Positions 54,100 to 63,060 of a stretch of DNA of 64,000 bases are shown in pieces; position 1 is the first letter of the stretch, and each line of letters begins with the position of its first letter. The translations under genes and the position numbers were made by a program. Where the stretch lies: assembly GCF_014196635.1 (NCBI RefSeq), contig NZ_JACIEB010000004.1, positions 62,001 to 126,000 of the forward strand. Reading direction: 5' to 3'. The notes beneath the pieces were generated by a model. The model did not search any database, was not told where the DNA came from, and saw only the letters and a program-made list of their open reading frames with translations. Origin of the DNA: Sphingobium fontiphilum. GTDB taxonomy: Bacteria; Pseudomonadota; Alphaproteobacteria; Sphingomonadales; Sphingomonadaceae.

Positions 54100-55677
54100 T
54101 TATTTCATTTTCTTGAGTTCGCGCGACGCCCGCTTTGCCGCGATGCGTCCCGCAATGCCGGACACGCCGCCGCCAGGATGCGCCCCCGCGCCGCCGATCA
54201 GGAAGCCGGGGAAGGGCGGCTTGGGGCCGCCAAAGCCGGTTGCCGGCCGGTGCACCCCGGACCGCAGCGCGCCGAAGTCGATATGGGTGACGCAGCCGTT
54301 GGTGACATTCAGGCGCTTTTCGCGCTCACGCGCCGTCTCGACGAAGCGGCCGACCTCGGTGTCGAAGCCATCGTAAAATTCGCCCAGATGGTTGAGGATC
54401 GAGGACATGGTCTTGTCCTTGAGCGCGGGCGACCAGCCTTCGCGGGCATCGACGGCCATGCCCGGCAGGTAGATATAGGCGAGCGATCCGCCCGGAGGCG
54501 CCTGCGTCGGGTCGGAATTGGACAGCGGGCTGAGCGAGACCGCGTGGCGATCCGGAATGTCGCCGCGACGGGCCGCGGCGAACGCCTCGCGCACCTCCTC
54601 CGGCGTGCCGACCAGCCCGACCGCCTTGTTCAGATCGGCGTCGTCATGGCGCATGTCCTGATGCTTCTTGAGCGTCAGCGGACCCGACATGGCGACATTG
54701 GCCAGGAACGGCGCCGCGTTGGAGCGGTTCGCGGGCGCATGTTCGATCCGCTGCATCAGCGTCCGGGGCACGCCGCCGGGCGTCGTCAGCCGCATCGCGG
54801 TGCGCGGATCGCAGGTGGCGATCACCATCTTGGACCGGATGACCCGACCGTCCTCCAGCCGCACGCCCCTGGCGGCGCCATCCTCCACCAGGATTTCCGC
54901 GACGCCGGCGTTGAGTTGGATCGTCGCGCCCGACGCCTCGATACTGCGGGCGAGGGCGTCGGAAAAGGACTGAAGGCTGCCGATCGGCTTGCCTGTGCCA
55001 TATTTATGCGTGACGGCGAAGATCATATAGGCTGCCGCGTTGCCATCGTCGTCGATCGGCCCTGCGCCAGCGGCGATGCCCAGCAGCAGGGCGATGGTCG
55101 CAGGATGTTCGAACCGTTCGCAGGCAATCTGGTCCGCCGTCGCTTTCGACATCGCGATCAGTTCGTCCTTCAGGCGCACGTTGCGAACGGCGCTGCCGAT
55201 CATTTTCGACAGGTTGCCGACGTCCGGTCGCCCGGGCTCCGCCATCATCAGCGGGAAGCCGATGTCCATCATGACGTTCAGCGTCTTCATGAACTCCAGA
55301 TAGGCTTTGCCGTCATTGCGGTTGATCCGCGCGATATCGTCCGCCGTGCGATGATAATCATAGAAAAGCGCGATCGAGCTGCCGTCCGGATGAAGATAGG
55401 CATAGGTCGGATCGGGATCGACCGTGCGCAGGCCATATTTGTGCAGTTCGAAATCTTCGATGATGCCGGATTTGCGAGCGAACAACAATTCGACCGCGCA
55501 GGGCGTGACCAGATGGTCCGGCGCCTCGGGAATCATATAGCCAGAGCTGGTCATGCCGCCAACCTTGGCCATGCGCTCGACCACCACGACCTTCTTGCCT
55601 TCGCGGGCCAGATAGCCGGCGGCGGCCATGCCATTATGTCCCGCACCGATGACGACGACGTCGACCTGATCCGTCAT
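54100..55677 (-). CDS. Phytoene-dehydrogenase-like FAD-dependent oxidoreductase
   Basis: 525-residue flavoprotein of the phytoene desaturase/carotenoid isomerase-like (FixC/CrtI) group. N-terminal Rossmann motif VVVIGAGHNGMAAAGYLA with the ribose-binding Glu of VVVVERMAKVGG; C-terminal FAD segment around GGAGAHPGGGVSGIAG. ATG 55677 follows AAGGATATTGAGC; the frame is open beyond it without another site. It lies 17 bases after the SDR and 10 bases before the phosphotransferase. A desaturase or dehydrogenase role on a hydrophobic, possibly isoprenoid or steroid-like, substrate is plausible but unproven. Confidence 0.88.
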   Translation of the reverse strand: MTDQVDVVVIGAGHNGMAAAGYLAREGKKVVVVERMAKVGGMTSSGYMIPEAPDHLVTPCAVELLFARKSGIIEDFELHKYGLRTVDPDPTYAYLHPDGSSIALFYDYHRTADDIARINRNDGKAYLEFMKTLNVMMDIGFPLMMAEPGRPDVGNLSKMIGSAVRNVRLKDELIAMSKATADQIACERFEHPATIALLLGIAAGAGPIDDDGNAAAYMIFAVTHKYGTGKPIGSLQSFSDALARSIEASGATIQLNAGVAEILVEDGAARGVRLEDGRVIRSKMVIATCDPRTAMRLTTPGGVPRTLMQRIEHAPANRSNAAPFLANVAMSGPLTLKKHQDMRHDDADLNKAVGLVGTPEEVREAFAAARRGDIPDRHAVSLSPLSNSDPTQAPPGGSLAYIYLPGMAVDAREGWSPALKDKTMSSILNHLGEFYDGFDTEVGRFVETAREREKRLNVTNGCVTHIDFGALRSGVHRPATGFGGPKPPFPGFLIGGAGAHPGGGVSGIAGRIAAKRASRELKKMK

Positions 55678-55694
55678 GCTCAATATCCTTTCGG

Positions 55695-56531
55695 TCAGGC
55701 GTTTGCGGCGGCGGTGTAGGCCTTGCCCCATTCGGCCAGCGCCACGAGCCGGGCCTTGCGATCGGCCTGGATCTGGGGGATATTCTCTTCGTCGGGGCCG
55801 TCCGGCACGATCACCAGCGGTTCCTTGCCCAATTGCGCCAGCGCCAGCGCGCAGACGTCATTGGGATCGTAGATTGTGCTATAGTCCATGCCCAGACCTT
55901 CGGTCGCGCGGCGCAGCGTGGGCGTGTCCATGATCGGCGCGGCCACGCCGACGATGTCGATATTCTGGCCATCGAGTTCGGCCCAGAGGGATTCGACGAA
56001 GTTCAGCTCGAATGCTTTGGTCGCAGAATACATGGTCAGCCAGGGTTGCCCGCCCAGGCCCGCGCCCGACGACATGATGACGATCCCGCCCTTGCCGCGC
56101 TGGAGGAAGCGATTGCCAAAGCCGTGGACGGCTTCCAGCACATTGGCCGCATTCATCGTCAGCAGCTTGAGCGAACGGTCGACCGGAGAACCGAAGAAGC
56201 TGTGGCCCGCGCCATCCACGCCCGCATTGGAGATATAGAGGCCGATGTCCAGATCGGCGGTCGCTTCGACCAGGCGCGATCCCATGCCCGGGTGGGTCAG
56301 GTCGCCGGTTAGGGCGCGATATTCGATACCATGGGCGGCGGCGAGGCGCTGACCTAGGGCATCGAGCGCTTCCTGGCGGCGCGACACCAGAACCAGATTG
56401 AGGCCCATGGCGGCAAGCTGCTCCGCATAGCAAGCGCCAGTGCCCTCCGAAGCGCCGGCAATCATGGCCCAGGGGCCGTATTTTTCGGCGAAAGCGGCGG
56501 AATCGAAGGGCGGAAGGTCGATTTTACGCAT
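55695..56531 (-). CDS. Short-chain dehydrogenase/reductase
   Basis: 278-residue SDR with a variant cofactor turn MIAGASEGTG, LVLVSRRQE second strand, ISNAG, catalytic Ser in IMSSGAG and Tyr/Lys in MYSATKAF. It resembles the 17-beta-hydroxysteroid dehydrogenase 12/KAR-like branch in its first half (EKYGPWAMIAGAS). ATG 56531 follows GAGAGGAC; the frame extends to 56603 without a better site. First gene of the SDR-flavoprotein-phosphotransferase operon, divergent from the flavin monooxygenase across a 207-base gap that holds a palindromic operator. Confidence 0.92.
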   Translation of the reverse strand: MRKIDLPPFDSAAFAEKYGPWAMIAGASEGTGACYAEQLAAMGLNLVLVSRRQEALDALGQRLAAAHGIEYRALTGDLTHPGMGSRLVEATADLDIGLYISNAGVDGAGHSFFGSPVDRSLKLLTMNAANVLEAVHGFGNRFLQRGKGGIVIMSSGAGLGGQPWLTMYSATKAFELNFVESLWAELDGQNIDIVGVAAPIMDTPTLRRATEGLGMDYSTIYDPNDVCALALAQLGKEPLVIVPDGPDEENIPQIQADRKARLVALAEWGKAYTAAANA

Positions 56532-56684
56532 CGGGTGAAAGTCCTCTCTTTGCACCATGCCTGTATGGGCGCTTAAGGTTGTGGCGCGAACCCTAGAAGA
56601 CATGTGTTTTACGCCTGCCTATCGGGAGGTAGGTCGGGGCCGATTGGCGATGTGGCCGATCCCCCGCTCGAAAGTGTTTGCAGT

Positions 56685-56706
56685 ATAATGACAATTATGT
56701 CATTAT
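56685..56706. promoter_or_regulatory. Palindromic operator ATAATGACA-N4-TGTCATTAT
   Basis: Perfect nine-base half-sites separated by ATTA lie in an AT-rich pocket of the divergent gap between the SDR operon and the flavin monooxygenase. The palindrome ends 32 bases before the latter's ATG. The symmetry and the local AT richness in GC-rich DNA mark it as a repressor site. The TetR encoded at 58381, third gene of the same operon, is the natural candidate to bind it. Confidence 0.7.
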
Positions 56707-56738
56707 TTCTTTTCACGGTGATGTGAGAGGAGATGCGG

Positions 56739-57989
56739 ATGAGTGGCTTGGCGATGGAAGAGCAGGCGATCGAAAGACGAAAGGTCGCCTCGGTAGCCGA
56801 TCCTGTGGGCGTTGCAGCATCCATGCGGGCATTGCTGCAGGAGCATTCCGCTGCTTGCGAACGGGAGCGGCGTATCGTTCCGGCGGTCATGGAAGCGTTG
56901 CGTGCCTCAGGCCTGTTCCATATCACCGCGCCTGCGCGCGCCGGTGGGCCGGGTCACAAGCTGATCACCCATATCGAGACGGTCGCCGAACTGGCCAAGG
57001 GCTGCGTCGGCACCGCCTGGGCCTATGGCTTGCTGTCGGGCGTCACCGGAAGCGCGCTCGCGCTGCCGCCGGCCATCATGGAACGCCTGTTTCCGACCGG
57101 CGACGAACTGTTCTGCAGCGCCTCCGCGCCTTCGGGCAAGGCGGTTGCAGCGCCGGGCGGCTATCGCGTGTCGGGACGCTGGGGTTACGGATCGGGCTGC
57201 CTGCACGCCGATTGGGCGCTGAACGGCGTGATGATCGAAACCGATCAGGGCGCTGAACGGGCGATGGCGTTTCTCGATCTGCGTGATCCCGCCTGTTCGA
57301 TCGAGGATGATTGGCATGTCGCGGGCATGGCCGGTTCCGGCAGCAACATGATCGTCGCGCAGCATTTGTTCGTGCCAGAGGAGTTGATCCTCTGGACGTC
57401 GCGTACGCCGCCGGCAGAGGCGGTTCTGGCGATGGAAGGGCTGGAGCCGCGCGACCGCTGGCCGATGGAGCCGCTCTTTCCTCTGGGCGTGCTCGCCCCG
57501 ATGCTGGGCGCGGCGACGGCTTTGCTCGAAGGCGTGGCGCAGGCGATGCCCAAGCGGCAGGTGGTGGGCTGGACCTATGCAGGGCAAAGCGGTTCGGAGG
57601 CTCTGATCGGCATGATCGGCCGCGCGGCGATGGAAATCGATTCTGCCTGGCTGCATATCCGCCGGGCCGCCGGGATGCTGGACGAGACCGCGCAGCATCG
57701 CGTGCTGTCCGGCTTCGACAAGGCGCAGATTCAGGCCGATTGCGGCTATGCTATGGAATTGGTGCGGACGGCGGGCAATCGGCTGATGGATGTCGCCGGG
57801 CCGGGCGCCTTCGCCCTGTCGAGCCCCCTGCAGCGGATATGGCGCGACCTTAGCGTCGGCACCCGCCATAATGCGCTCAACGGACAGCTTTCGCTCGAAC
57901 TCTATGGTCGGGCGATCACGGGGCAGCCGTCCAATATCGCTTTGTTGCCCGCCATTGCGCCAGCTCCGCTCTGGGCGGAAACGAAGTGA
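56739..57989 (+). CDS. Flavin-dependent monooxygenase, acyl-CoA-dehydrogenase fold (HsaA-like group D)
   Basis: 416-residue protein of the acyl-CoA-dehydrogenase-fold, two-component flavin monooxygenase group (HsaA, HpaB/C2-like). Seen: RRIVPAVMEALRASGLFHI in the N-terminal helices, GCVGTAWAYGLLSG, the beta-domain RVSGRWGYGSGC, and the C-terminal NALNGQLSLELYGR. Members hydroxylate phenols or other aromatics with FMNH2 from a separate reductase, which is not in the window; some relatives are dehydrogenases. GAGAGGAG lies six bases before ATG 56739; ATG 56733 is too close to it. The gene heads an operon with the SnoaL-like and TetR genes. Confidence 0.85.
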   Translation: MSGLAMEEQAIERRKVASVADPVGVAASMRALLQEHSAACERERRIVPAVMEALRASGLFHITAPARAGGPGHKLITHIETVAELAKGCVGTAWAYGLLSGVTGSALALPPAIMERLFPTGDELFCSASAPSGKAVAAPGGYRVSGRWGYGSGCLHADWALNGVMIETDQGAERAMAFLDLRDPACSIEDDWHVAGMAGSGSNMIVAQHLFVPEELILWTSRTPPAEAVLAMEGLEPRDRWPMEPLFPLGVLAPMLGAATALLEGVAQAMPKRQVVGWTYAGQSGSEALIGMIGRAAMEIDSAWLHIRRAAGMLDETAQHRVLSGFDKAQIQADCGYAMELVRTAGNRLMDVAGPGAFALSSPLQRIWRDLSVGTRHNALNGQLSLELYGRAITGQPSNIALLPAIAPAPLWAETK

Positions 57990-58003
57990 CAGGAGAAGGA
58001 CAT

Positions 58004-58372
58004 ATGACGACTCAACCCACGCCGCAGGAAATCGCGACATTCCTGAAGACCCAGGCCGACATGTTCAGCGAGGGCCGCATCGATGATTTCATGGCGGCGT
58101 TCCGGGCGATCGCACCGGGCGGTTTCAAGGTTCAGGATCCGGCCACCGGTCCGGTGCAGGAGGGCTGGGACAAGCTGGAGGCGCTGTGCAGGCAATATGT
58201 CGGATGGAAGCTGGTCGTCGAGGATGTGAAGGTGAGCGGCAACGAAGCGGTCATCTATGTCCGCAACGAAGGCGAATATGACGGGCATCCCGTCTGTGTG
58301 CACAGCATGGAACATTATATATTCGGCGAGGATGGCAGCTTGCTTGCGCGCTATTTCCACCCGATGCAATAA
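58004..58372 (+). CDS. SnoaL-like NTF2-fold protein
   Basis: 122-residue NTF2-fold protein (IATFLKTQADMFSEGRID at the first helix, then VVEDVKVSGNEAVIYV and a final HPMQ). There is no Arg-x-Asp epoxide-hydrolase signature. ATG 58004 is set by ACAGGAGAAGG in the 14-base gap after the monooxygenase. It is diverged from the other NTF2-fold proteins of the window. It may act on the product of the monooxygenase; function unknown. Confidence 0.78.
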   Translation: MTTQPTPQEIATFLKTQADMFSEGRIDDFMAAFRAIAPGGFKVQDPATGPVQEGWDKLEALCRQYVGWKLVVEDVKVSGNEAVIYVRNEGEYDGHPVCVHSMEHYIFGEDGSLLARYFHPMQ

Positions 58373-58380
58373 AGGGGGCC

Positions 58381-59127
58381 ATGTCCGACGCCGCGTCTGT
58401 TTCCCCCGCTGTCGACCCGCGCACGGCGGCGGCCGCGATCAGGCGCGCCCGGATGCGCGAGCGGCTGCTCGATGCCGTGCTCGACCTGTATCAGCCGGGG
58501 CAGGGCAGCGGCAGTCTCGTGATTGATGACGTGATCCGCGCGGCCAATGTGTCGCGCGGCAGCTTCTATAAATATTTCGATTCTCTCGACGCTGCGGTGA
58601 ATGAACTGGGCGAGCGGATGCTGGCGGAATTGATGGCCGAATTTCGCGGACTGTTCGACGATGTGCCTGACCCCCTCGTCAGGGCCGTGGGCGGCGCATC
58701 CATGGCGATGGTGCGGGCCTGGCACGATCCGCGCTGGGGCGGCTTTACCTGCCGCGTGGACTATGTCGATTATTTCGCGCGGGCCAGCATGTTCGACCTC
58801 GTCGTCCGCGATGCGCTGATGGCCGCCCGCGACCAGGGACAGATGCGCTTCCGCTCGATCGATGTTGCGGTCGACCTGATCGTGGGCATGACGATCGAGG
58901 GACGGCGACGACTTGTGCTGCGGTCGGTCGAGCCGCGCGCCTATATTGACGAGATGATTGAACGCACCTTCATCGGGTTGCAGGCGGATCCCTCGGCCAT
59001 TGCGCAGGCCAGCGACTATTTCTGGCGGGCTATTTTCAAAGCCGCGCCCATGCTTCCTTGGTGGCGGAGCAACGGGGAAGGCGGGCCTTCTTCGATCGGT
59101 TCGCCGAGCGGGCTTCGGTCTGACTGA
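58381..59127 (+). CDS. TetR-family transcriptional regulator
   Basis: 248-residue repressor with an N-terminal arm of about 20 residues, an HTH around VIDDVIRAANVSRGSFYKYF and the ligand-binding domain after it. It begins 8 bases after the SnoaL-like stop, so it is autoregulated with that operon. The palindrome at 56685-56706 is its probable operator, controlling both divergent operons. The stop is one base from that of the convergent VOC gene. Confidence 0.9.
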   Translation: MSDAASVSPAVDPRTAAAAIRRARMRERLLDAVLDLYQPGQGSGSLVIDDVIRAANVSRGSFYKYFDSLDAAVNELGERMLAELMAEFRGLFDDVPDPLVRAVGGASMAMVRAWHDPRWGGFTCRVDYVDYFARASMFDLVVRDALMAARDQGQMRFRSIDVAVDLIVGMTIEGRRRLVLRSVEPRAYIDEMIERTFIGLQADPSAIAQASDYFWRAIFKAAPMLPWWRSNGEGGPSSIGSPSGLRSD

Positions 59128-59128
59128 A

Positions 59129-59587
59129 TCAAATCGCCGCTTCTTCGCGGAATACGATCTCGGTGAAATGGCCGACGCTGTCGCACGTATCCAGATAGGC
59201 AAAGCGCGCGCGGGGCGTCGCGCCTTCCATCGCAATGGCAAGGCCGCTCGCCAGCGCGCGTTCGCGAACCTCCTCCCATGCTTTCACATCGGGCTGGCGA
59301 TAGCCCAGATGGTGCAGCGCGATCTGGTCGCTGCGTTCGGGCAGGGCGGCGATGTAGACGGACGGCCAATCCGGGCGAGGTTCGATCAACTCGACCTCGA
59401 CATTCCCCAGCATGAGGTGGGAAAGGGCGCGTATCATGACGGGATTGCCGTCGGTATCGCGAAAATCCTCGAACAGGTCTAAGCGGGTCGCCCCCATTGC
59501 ATCTAACGCCGCCAGACCGGCCCGAATGTCGCGGGTGACATAACCAATTTGGAATAATGGCCCGAACGCGCCCGCTGCTGCATCCAT
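59129..59587 (-). CDS. Glyoxalase/VOC-superfamily protein
   Basis: 152-residue vicinal-oxygen-chelate protein. LFQIGYVTRDIRAGLAAL begins one beta-alpha-beta module, VEVELIEPRPDWPS ends it, and ALHHLGYRQPDVKAWEEV begins the second, with a metal-type His. Members are dioxygenases, epimerases or isomerases. ATG 59587 follows AGGGAGATGG; the frame is open upstream without a site. It is divergent from TetR 59803 and TonB receptor 4. Confidence 0.83.
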   Translation of the reverse strand: MDAAAGAFGPLFQIGYVTRDIRAGLAALDAMGATRLDLFEDFRDTDGNPVMIRALSHLMLGNVEVELIEPRPDWPSVYIAALPERSDQIALHHLGYRQPDVKAWEEVRERALASGLAIAMEGATPRARFAYLDTCDSVGHFTEIVFREEAAI

Positions 59588-59802
59588 CGGCCATCTCCCT
59601 GTCAAAAACAAGCCAGCATAGATGCTCCAAGTGAACATAACCCTTTCGAATGATAGGGGGCCCGTGGTGCTGGGCGGCTTAAATAGACATGGTCGAGATA
59701 AAGATCCGGCAGGGATGGAGAGCATGCTGCAATGGCGTCTGGGTCAACCGGGTTGCTTCAAACATTGCGGCCTTTTGCAATGCTTTTGAAGGTTCCGTAG
59801 CG

Positions 59803-60453
59803 GTGGAAACAGACTCTCCACAGAGGCGGATCAGGATCCTTCACCGGGCTACCGAAATATTCCTCGATCGCGGCTATTCTGGCGCCACGCTCGACGATAT
59901 TGCGCAGGCCGCTGGCGTGGGCAAGATCGCCATCTATCAACTCTTTGGCGACAAGGTGGAACTGTTCGCGCAGTGCATGATCGACGCGGCCGGAAGCAAC
60001 CCGGTCATGTCACGAGCGCTTCTGCGAAGGGATCGCCCGGTGCGCGATGTTCTGGTTGAATTTGCCGAACAGCATATCCGCCGTATGTTCCGTCCCGTTT
60101 TCGGCGCGCGCCCCTATTATGAATTCGTGCGGGTGCTGCTGAGCGCATCCATATCCCATCCCGACATAAGCGGGCGTTGCCTTGCCATATTGCGATCGGA
60201 CGAGGGTGCGCCGTTGCAGGAATATTTTCAGGATATGATAGATCGGCGGATGCTCGCCGGCGGCGATGGGCCCTTTTTAGCCCGCCATTTCATCCAGACC
60301 ATCTTCTTTACCAACAACGTCATTTTGGAGCCGTCGAGCGTTGATCGCTACCGCGATAGCCGGGCGTCCGCCGAAAATGCGGTCGATTTGTTTCTGAACG
60401 GATGCGCCGGCGTGGCGCTTTCGGTTTTTTCTCCGTCGGAGGCTGCGCTCTGA
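59803..60453 (+). CDS. TetR-family transcriptional regulator
   Basis: 216-residue repressor starting at GTG 59803 (GAAGG nearby), since the conserved region begins only at SPQRRIRILHRATEIF. The HTH is GYSGATLDDIAQAAGVGKIA followed by IYQLFGDK. The C-terminal part shares RPYYE, SISH, TIFFTNNVILEP and VDLFLNGC with the TetR at 31618. It lies 139 bases before TonB receptor 4, its probable target. Confidence 0.88.
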   Translation: METDSPQRRIRILHRATEIFLDRGYSGATLDDIAQAAGVGKIAIYQLFGDKVELFAQCMIDAAGSNPVMSRALLRRDRPVRDVLVEFAEQHIRRMFRPVFGARPYYEFVRVLLSASISHPDISGRCLAILRSDEGAPLQEYFQDMIDRRMLAGGDGPFLARHFIQTIFFTNNVILEPSSVDRYRDSRASAENAVDLFLNGCAGVALSVFSPSEAAL

Positions 60454-60592
60454 AGGGGCGGCTTGTCCAGCCGATCCGGAGCAAAATGGATGAGCGATCA
60501 TCCCAAGAAGAGACCCGGCGAACAGCCGGGCTGTGCTGCCTGTTCAATTGAAATTTCGGCCGATAGCGCCGTGCTTAAAGGGAGGATGGAAT

Positions 60593-63016
60593 ATGAAAGG
60601 AAGATATTATCTTCAGGTCAGCATGATGGCGTTGGGAGCGGTGGCTGCGCCATCCGCACTGGCGCAATCCACGGGCAACGCCGCGCCCCAGGAGGCTGAT
60701 TCCTCATTCGGCGACATCATCGTGACAGCCAATCGCCGCGAGGAGAATGCCCAGTCGGCCCCCGTCTCTGTGGTTGCCCTGGGCTCGGAAGCCCTTATCG
60801 AAAAGGGCGTCAGATCCCTCAGCGACCTTACCAGCGTTGCGCCCGGCATCCGCTTCGTCCACCAGGGCGGGGGCGGCAACATGAACGTCGTGATGCGCGG
60901 GCTTCAGCGTATTCCGATCGGCAACGCGCCGAACGCCGTCATCAACTATTTCGCCGATATCCCGCTGCCGTTCCAGGGGTCCAACGTCCCTACCTATGAC
61001 CTAAACAGCGTTCAGGTGCTGAAGGGGCCGCAGGGCACGCTGTTCGGGCGCAACGCCATTGGCGGCGCGGTGATCATCACGCCACAGGCGCCGACCTATA
61101 ATTTCGAAGGCTATGTGCGCGGCAGCTATGGCAATTATGATTATAAGGATCTGGAAGGGGCGCTGAACGTCCCGATCATCGATGGCAAGGTCGCCCTGCG
61201 CGTCTCGGGGAAGGTCACGCGGCGGGACGGCTATACCAAGAACCTGTCCGGCGGGCGGGATATGGACGATATCCATCAGAACAGCTTCCGCGCTTCGCTG
61301 CTGATCGAGCCCTCGGACACGTTCCGCAACACGACCATCTTCGACTGGTTCCAGGCGCGAGAAGCAGGCACGGGCTCCATCCTCAGCGCCGTTCTGCCGA
61401 CAGGACTGGTGCGGATACCGCAACTCGCCCACTTTTATGATTGCAACACCATCAACGCCTTCAATCCGGGCTGCGGCGCCATTCCCGGCGTGCTGCCGCC
61501 GGGTAACGATATTGATACGGCTTTCGCCCTGCAGCAGCAACTGGGCGTGCGCGCGAGCTACTCGGACATCAATCCCCGGCTCGATCGCGACCTGTGGGGC
61601 GTGTCGAACAAGACGGAGTTCGATATCGCCGAAGGCGTGACCTTGCGCAACATCTTCGGCTATCGCAGCACCCATCTGGAAACCGACCTCAATACCGACG
61701 GCGTCGCTTTCCTGCCGCTGCCCATCATCAATGCGTCGAACCGGGTGCGGGAAGAACAGTTCAGCGACGAATTCCATATCTTCGGCACCGTCATGAACGA
61801 TCGGCTCGATTATCTGGTTGGCGCCTTCTACATCAAGGAGCAGCCATGGGGCCTGTCAGGGTCGAACTTCCCGGTTGCGGCTCCAGGCGCGCCCTGGGTC
61901 ATTGCCTATACCAACAAGACCAACAAGGCGGTGTTCGGGCAGCTGGGCTTCAAGATCACGGATACCATCAAGCTGAATGGCGGCGTTCGCTATAACAAGA
62001 CGAAGCAAAGCGCCTGCTCGGTCACGCCGAACATCCCTGTGCCGACATCGGCCATCGAAGCGGCGGAACCGTCTGTGGGGCCGGATGAATGTGCGGCGAC
62101 AACCGGCGCCAGCCAGGCGCTCGTGAAGGAAAGCGCGACCACTTACAATATCGGTTTGGACTGGCAGGTGACGGACGACATTTTCGCCTATGTCACGCAT
62201 CGCAAGGGCTATCGCGAAGGCGGGTTGAACTATCCCGGTTTCACGACGCCCTGCACGACGGGCAATTCCAACGGAATCTGCATCGGCAGCAACGGGTTGC
62301 CTCAGCCCAACCCGGCCGACCTTCGCCCCTACCAGTCCTATCAGCCGGAAACGCTCAAGGACGTGGAAGTGGGCATCAAGTCGGAATTCCGGCTGGGTGA
62401 GGGCCGGATGCGGTTCAACGTGTCGGCCTTCCGGGGCACTTACTCCAACGCCGTCGTGCCGTTCAACACCTCGGCGATCGTGCCGTCGACCGATTCGTCG
62501 GCGCCGCAGTCGAGCTCGATCGGCATCAACGTTGGCAAGCGCCGCCTGACCGGCTTCGAGAGCGAGGTGATGTTCCAGCCGAGCCGCAATCTCTCCTTCA
62601 CCAACACCCTCGCTTATGTGAAGCAGACGATCCTCTCCAATACTCTGCCGAACATTCCGGGGCTCCAGTTGCCCTCGCTGACGCCGGCATCGCCGAAATG
62701 GTCGATGACCAGTTCAGCGCGCTGGGTGCTGCCTGTCCGCCCGGCGGACGGCGAGCTTGTCCTGAACGCGGATTATTATCAGCAGAGCCGCTTCTATAAT
62801 GGCAACGATAGTTTCCCTGCCTATGAAAATGTCAATGCCCGGCTGGAATGGAGCGGTATCGGCGGCAGCGGTCTGACGGCTGCGGCGTTCGTCCGCAACC
62901 TGTTCAACGACACCTATGCTTATGCCAGCTCGGCCAGCTCGGCCAGCCTTGGCATATTCACCCGGTCATACAATGAGCCGCGCATGTACGGCATCGAACT
63001 GGGCTATCGCTTCTAA
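60593..63016 (+). CDS. TonB-dependent outer-membrane receptor 4
   Basis: 807-residue receptor. Signal peptide ends near APSALAQS; plug has DIIVTANRREENAQSAPVS and QVLKGPQGTLFGRNAIGGA; barrel ends GIELGYRF. ATG 60593 is set by GGGAGGATGG; the frame is open from 60533. It is the most diverged of the four: the barrel motif is HRKGYREGGLNYPG where the others have GGIN, and it has extra extracellular-loop cysteines (DCNTINAFNPGC). A terminator hairpin follows the stop. Ligand unknown, probably distinct from receptors 1-3. Confidence 0.95.
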   Translation: MKGRYYLQVSMMALGAVAAPSALAQSTGNAAPQEADSSFGDIIVTANRREENAQSAPVSVVALGSEALIEKGVRSLSDLTSVAPGIRFVHQGGGGNMNVVMRGLQRIPIGNAPNAVINYFADIPLPFQGSNVPTYDLNSVQVLKGPQGTLFGRNAIGGAVIITPQAPTYNFEGYVRGSYGNYDYKDLEGALNVPIIDGKVALRVSGKVTRRDGYTKNLSGGRDMDDIHQNSFRASLLIEPSDTFRNTTIFDWFQAREAGTGSILSAVLPTGLVRIPQLAHFYDCNTINAFNPGCGAIPGVLPPGNDIDTAFALQQQLGVRASYSDINPRLDRDLWGVSNKTEFDIAEGVTLRNIFGYRSTHLETDLNTDGVAFLPLPIINASNRVREEQFSDEFHIFGTVMNDRLDYLVGAFYIKEQPWGLSGSNFPVAAPGAPWVIAYTNKTNKAVFGQLGFKITDTIKLNGGVRYNKTKQSACSVTPNIPVPTSAIEAAEPSVGPDECAATTGASQALVKESATTYNIGLDWQVTDDIFAYVTHRKGYREGGLNYPGFTTPCTTGNSNGICIGSNGLPQPNPADLRPYQSYQPETLKDVEVGIKSEFRLGEGRMRFNVSAFRGTYSNAVVPFNTSAIVPSTDSSAPQSSSIGINVGKRRLTGFESEVMFQPSRNLSFTNTLAYVKQTILSNTLPNIPGLQLPSLTPASPKWSMTSSARWVLPVRPADGELVLNADYYQQSRFYNGNDSFPAYENVNARLEWSGIGGSGLTAAAFVRNLFNDTYAYASSASSASLGIFTRSYNEPRMYGIELGYRF

Positions 63017-63025
63017 AGGGGGGAG

Positions 63026-63053
63026 GGGCCGGGCCCGTTCGCGGGTCCGGCCC
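63026..63053 (+). terminator. Terminator of TonB receptor 4
   Basis: A 12-base stem, GGGCCGGGCCCG / CGGGTCCGGCCC (one G-T wobble), closed by the stable loop TTCG and followed by TTGTT, lies 10 bases after the receptor stop. A good intrinsic terminator. Confidence 0.8.
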
Positions 63054-63060
63054 TTGTTCA

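Noticed and set aside
54013-55719. 568-codon plus-strand open frame opposite the flavoprotein
   Set aside because: Antisense shadow of the GxGxxG flavoprotein; composition is Arg/Asp/Gly-rich without domains.
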